The notes under the pieces: model-generated
The model's database searches: none
The model's input: the letters and a program-made list of their open reading frames with translations, nothing else
What the model was told of the DNA's origin: nothing
Program-made: the position numbers and the translations under genes
NCBI GenBank assembly: GCA_937974415.1
Contig: CALJXB010000362.1
Coordinates: 1-8,229, forward strand
Direction of reading: 5' to 3'
DNA: 8,229 nt
Origin: an uncultured Kiloniellales bacterium
GTDB lineage: Bacteria > Pseudomonadota > Alphaproteobacteria > Kiloniellales > JAKSDN01
In this document: in pieces, positions 7,212 to 8,229 of the stretch
Numbering within the stretch: position 1 is the stretch's first letter
Layout of the letters: every line of letters starts with the position of its first letter

Positions 7212-7724
7212 ATGCGCTTTAAGTTTTTCACGCTTATTGCGGCCGCCGTCTTACTGGCTGCCTGTGCATCGGAGCCAGAAGAATCTGCAGCAACCACCAG
7301 TGCGGGTACGGCCGTTGGTTCGGGTAGCGGAACCAGCGCCAGTACCACGGCCTTGCCGAGCCTGGATCCCAGGTCTCAAGAGTGGCTCGTCGTCAATGTG
7401 GGCGACCGGGTGTTTTTCGATTTCGACAGTAGCGATCTGACCCCCGAGGCCCAGGATACGGCCGAGAAAGTCGTAGCTTGGATGCAGACCTATCCCGATG
7501 TCACGCTCTCGGTCGAGGGCCATTGCGACGAACGGGGCACTCGCGAGTACAACCTTGCGCTCGGCGAGCGCCGGGCCAACTCCGTGCGCAGCTACATGGA
7601 AGCCCTGGGGATCGACGGTAGTCGCGTTTCGACCATCAGCTTCGGTAAGGAGCGGCCAGCGGTCCTCGGCTCGAACGAGTCGGCCTGGGCCCAAAACCGG
7701 CGTGCGGTTTTCGTCGTTAACTAA
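7212..7724 (+). CDS. pal: Peptidoglycan-associated lipoprotein Pal (170 aa)
   Basis: Pal is an outer-membrane lipoprotein whose OmpA-like domain grips peptidoglycan and is moved by TolB. A lipoprotein signal peptide ends in the lipobox LAAC with the acylated Cys at C18; the following Ala-Ser fits outer-membrane sorting. Residues 20-50 are a Ser/Thr/Gly/Ala-rich tether. The OmpA domain spans about 56-170, with FFDFDSSDLTPEA (68-80), VEGHCDERGTREYN (101-114, D106) and LGERRANSVRSYM (117-129, R121), the Asp and Arg expected to bind diaminopimelate, and NRRAVFVV (162-169). The ATG at 7212 has GGAAAGGG just upstream; an ATG five bases earlier (7207) is out of frame. Early codons are unusually A/T-ending, including a TTA, as often seen at starts of well-expressed genes. 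The stop is TAA, whereas the other complete genes here end in TGA. Confidence 0.96.
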   Translation: MRFKFFTLIAAAVLLAACASEPEESAATTSAGTAVGSGSGTSASTTALPSLDPRSQEWLVVNVGDRVFFDFDSSDLTPEAQDTAEKVVAWMQTYPDVTLSVEGHCDERGTREYNLALGERRANSVRSYMEALGIDGSRVSTISFGKERPAVLGSNESAWAQNRRAVFVVN

Positions 7725-7744
7725 GGGCCGATCAGCAGGAACTG

Positions 7745-7794
7745 AGCGGCGCCCGCCTGCCCCGAGTGGTTTTGGGGCGGTCGCGGGCGCCGCT
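7745..7794 (+). terminator. Strong GC-rich hairpin after pal (terminator or mRNA-processing element)
   Basis: Two perfect 12-base complementary arms (7745-7756 and 7783-7794) enclose a second 5-bp stem (7759-7763 with 7774-7778) and a loop of about 10 bases. It begins 20 bases after the pal stop. Neither strand shows a T-run after the stem, so it is not a classical intrinsic terminator. It could pause polymerase, protect the pal message from exonucleases, or partly separate pal from cpoB. A further 10-base palindrome (GGGGCGCCCC, 7809-7818) follows. Confidence 0.4.
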
Positions 7795-7956
7795 GATTCT
7801 GGCCCGCCGGGGCGCCCCTTATAGCGCCCGCGGACTGTGCCTCATTTCCGCCACACTGAGGGCTCAGGAAAAGCAGGCATCGCTGTGGGTGAGCCTACTA
7901 GCGAGCAAGGTGTTATGACCGTAGAATCCGTTCACAGACCCTCGAGAGTCGCTCCG

Positions 7957-8229
7957 ATGCCCAAAGCCGTAAGCTGGGTGAGGCGCGCCCTATTGGTCGC
8001 GATCGCGGTGCTTGCCGCGGCCGGCTCGCTCGTCTCGCCCGTCTACGCCCAGAGTTCGACCGACCAAGCCTTGATCGATCAGGTGAAACGCCTGCAGCGG
8101 GAACTCTCTACGCTCCAGCTCTACGTTTATAGAGGCGAAAAGCCGCCGGACAGCGCCATCTCGGAGATTTATGGCTCGGGCGGTGTCGACAAGACCCAGG
8201 CCGCTCGGATCGATCTGCGCCTGTCGCAG
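7957..8229 (+). CDS. cpoB: Cell division coordinator CpoB (YbgF), N-terminal part, cut by the window edge
   Basis: CpoB is a periplasmic protein with an N-terminal trimerising coiled coil and C-terminal TPR repeats; in E. coli it links the Tol-Pal machine to peptidoglycan synthesis by PBP1B. Only 91 residues are inside the window and no stop is reached. They show a basic N-region, a hydrophobic core (about 11-27) and a likely signal cleavage after A31 (VYA-QSS), then the helical ALIDQVKRLQRELSTLQLYVY (38-58), which fits the coiled coil, and QAARIDLRLSQ (81-91), a stretch typical of YbgF. The TPR part lies beyond the edge. GAGAG at 7944-7948 precedes the ATG at 7957 by eight bases; an in-frame ATG at 7915 with AAGG just upstream would lengthen the N-region by 14 residues. 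Its position after pal supports the call. Confidence 0.85.
   Translation, partial: MPKAVSWVRRALLVAIAVLAAAGSLVSPVYAQSSTDQALIDQVKRLQRELSTLQLYVYRGEKPPDSAISEIYGSGGVDKTQAARIDLRLSQ

Noticed and set aside
7156..7440. Plus-strand frame of 94 codons overlapping pal
   Set aside because: It is out of frame with pal, lacks a Shine-Dalgarno of its own, and most of its translation is the shifted reading of the Pal lipoprotein and OmpA region.
7856..7867. CTGAG-GG-CTCAG dyad before cpoB
   Set aside because: Ten paired bases with a two-base gap is short and not linked to a recognisable promoter; chance is adequate.
1..8229. Search for mobile elements, CRISPR arrays, tRNA/rRNA genes or defence systems
   Set aside because: No transposase, terminal repeats, spaced direct repeats or cloverleaf-like segments were seen; the window is filled by core genes in a conserved order.

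Overview
The window is a GC-rich (by eye about 65%) bacterial segment in which nearly every base is used by ten co-directional genes on the + strand: yebC, ruvC, ruvA, ruvB, ybgC, tolQ, tolR, tolA, tolB and pal, followed by the first part of cpoB (ybgF), which runs off the right edge. Gene order, the form of the proteins (compact TolA, alpha-type RuvC and YbgC motifs) and base composition point to an alphaproteobacterium, most likely a Rhodospirillales-type lineage. The order assignment is inference; the gene identities are strong.

Layout. Bases 1-52 hold only a short leader. YebC (53-802) is a translation-associated factor. The Holliday-junction set ruvC-ruvA-ruvB (828-3072) follows and is joined to ybgC (3069-3557) by three successive 4-base ATGA stop/start overlaps, so DNA repair and cell-envelope genes appear to share one translationally coupled message. 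tolQ, tolR and tolA follow with gaps of 1-4 bases, then tolB after 25 bases. A 153-base gap with a possible promoter precedes pal. After pal lies a 232-base gap with a strong GC-rich hairpin, then cpoB.

Function. RuvA and RuvB form the branch-migration motor and RuvC cuts the junction. TolQ-TolR is the proton-driven inner-membrane motor that energises TolA. TolA spans the periplasm and acts on TolB and the peptidoglycan-binding lipoprotein Pal, allowing outer-membrane constriction at division. CpoB links this machine to peptidoglycan synthesis, and YbgC is the acyl-CoA thioesterase that customarily travels with the cluster.

Assessment. This is a conserved core locus and I found no evidence of a previously undescribed system, mobile element, CRISPR array or RNA gene. 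The most distinctive points are the Pro-Glu rod in TolA in place of the usual Ala/Lys-rich helix, a sharply AT-rich 57-base island at the 3' end of tolB followed by a possible pal promoter, a perfect 12-bp hairpin after pal, and small residue changes in YebC and RuvC.
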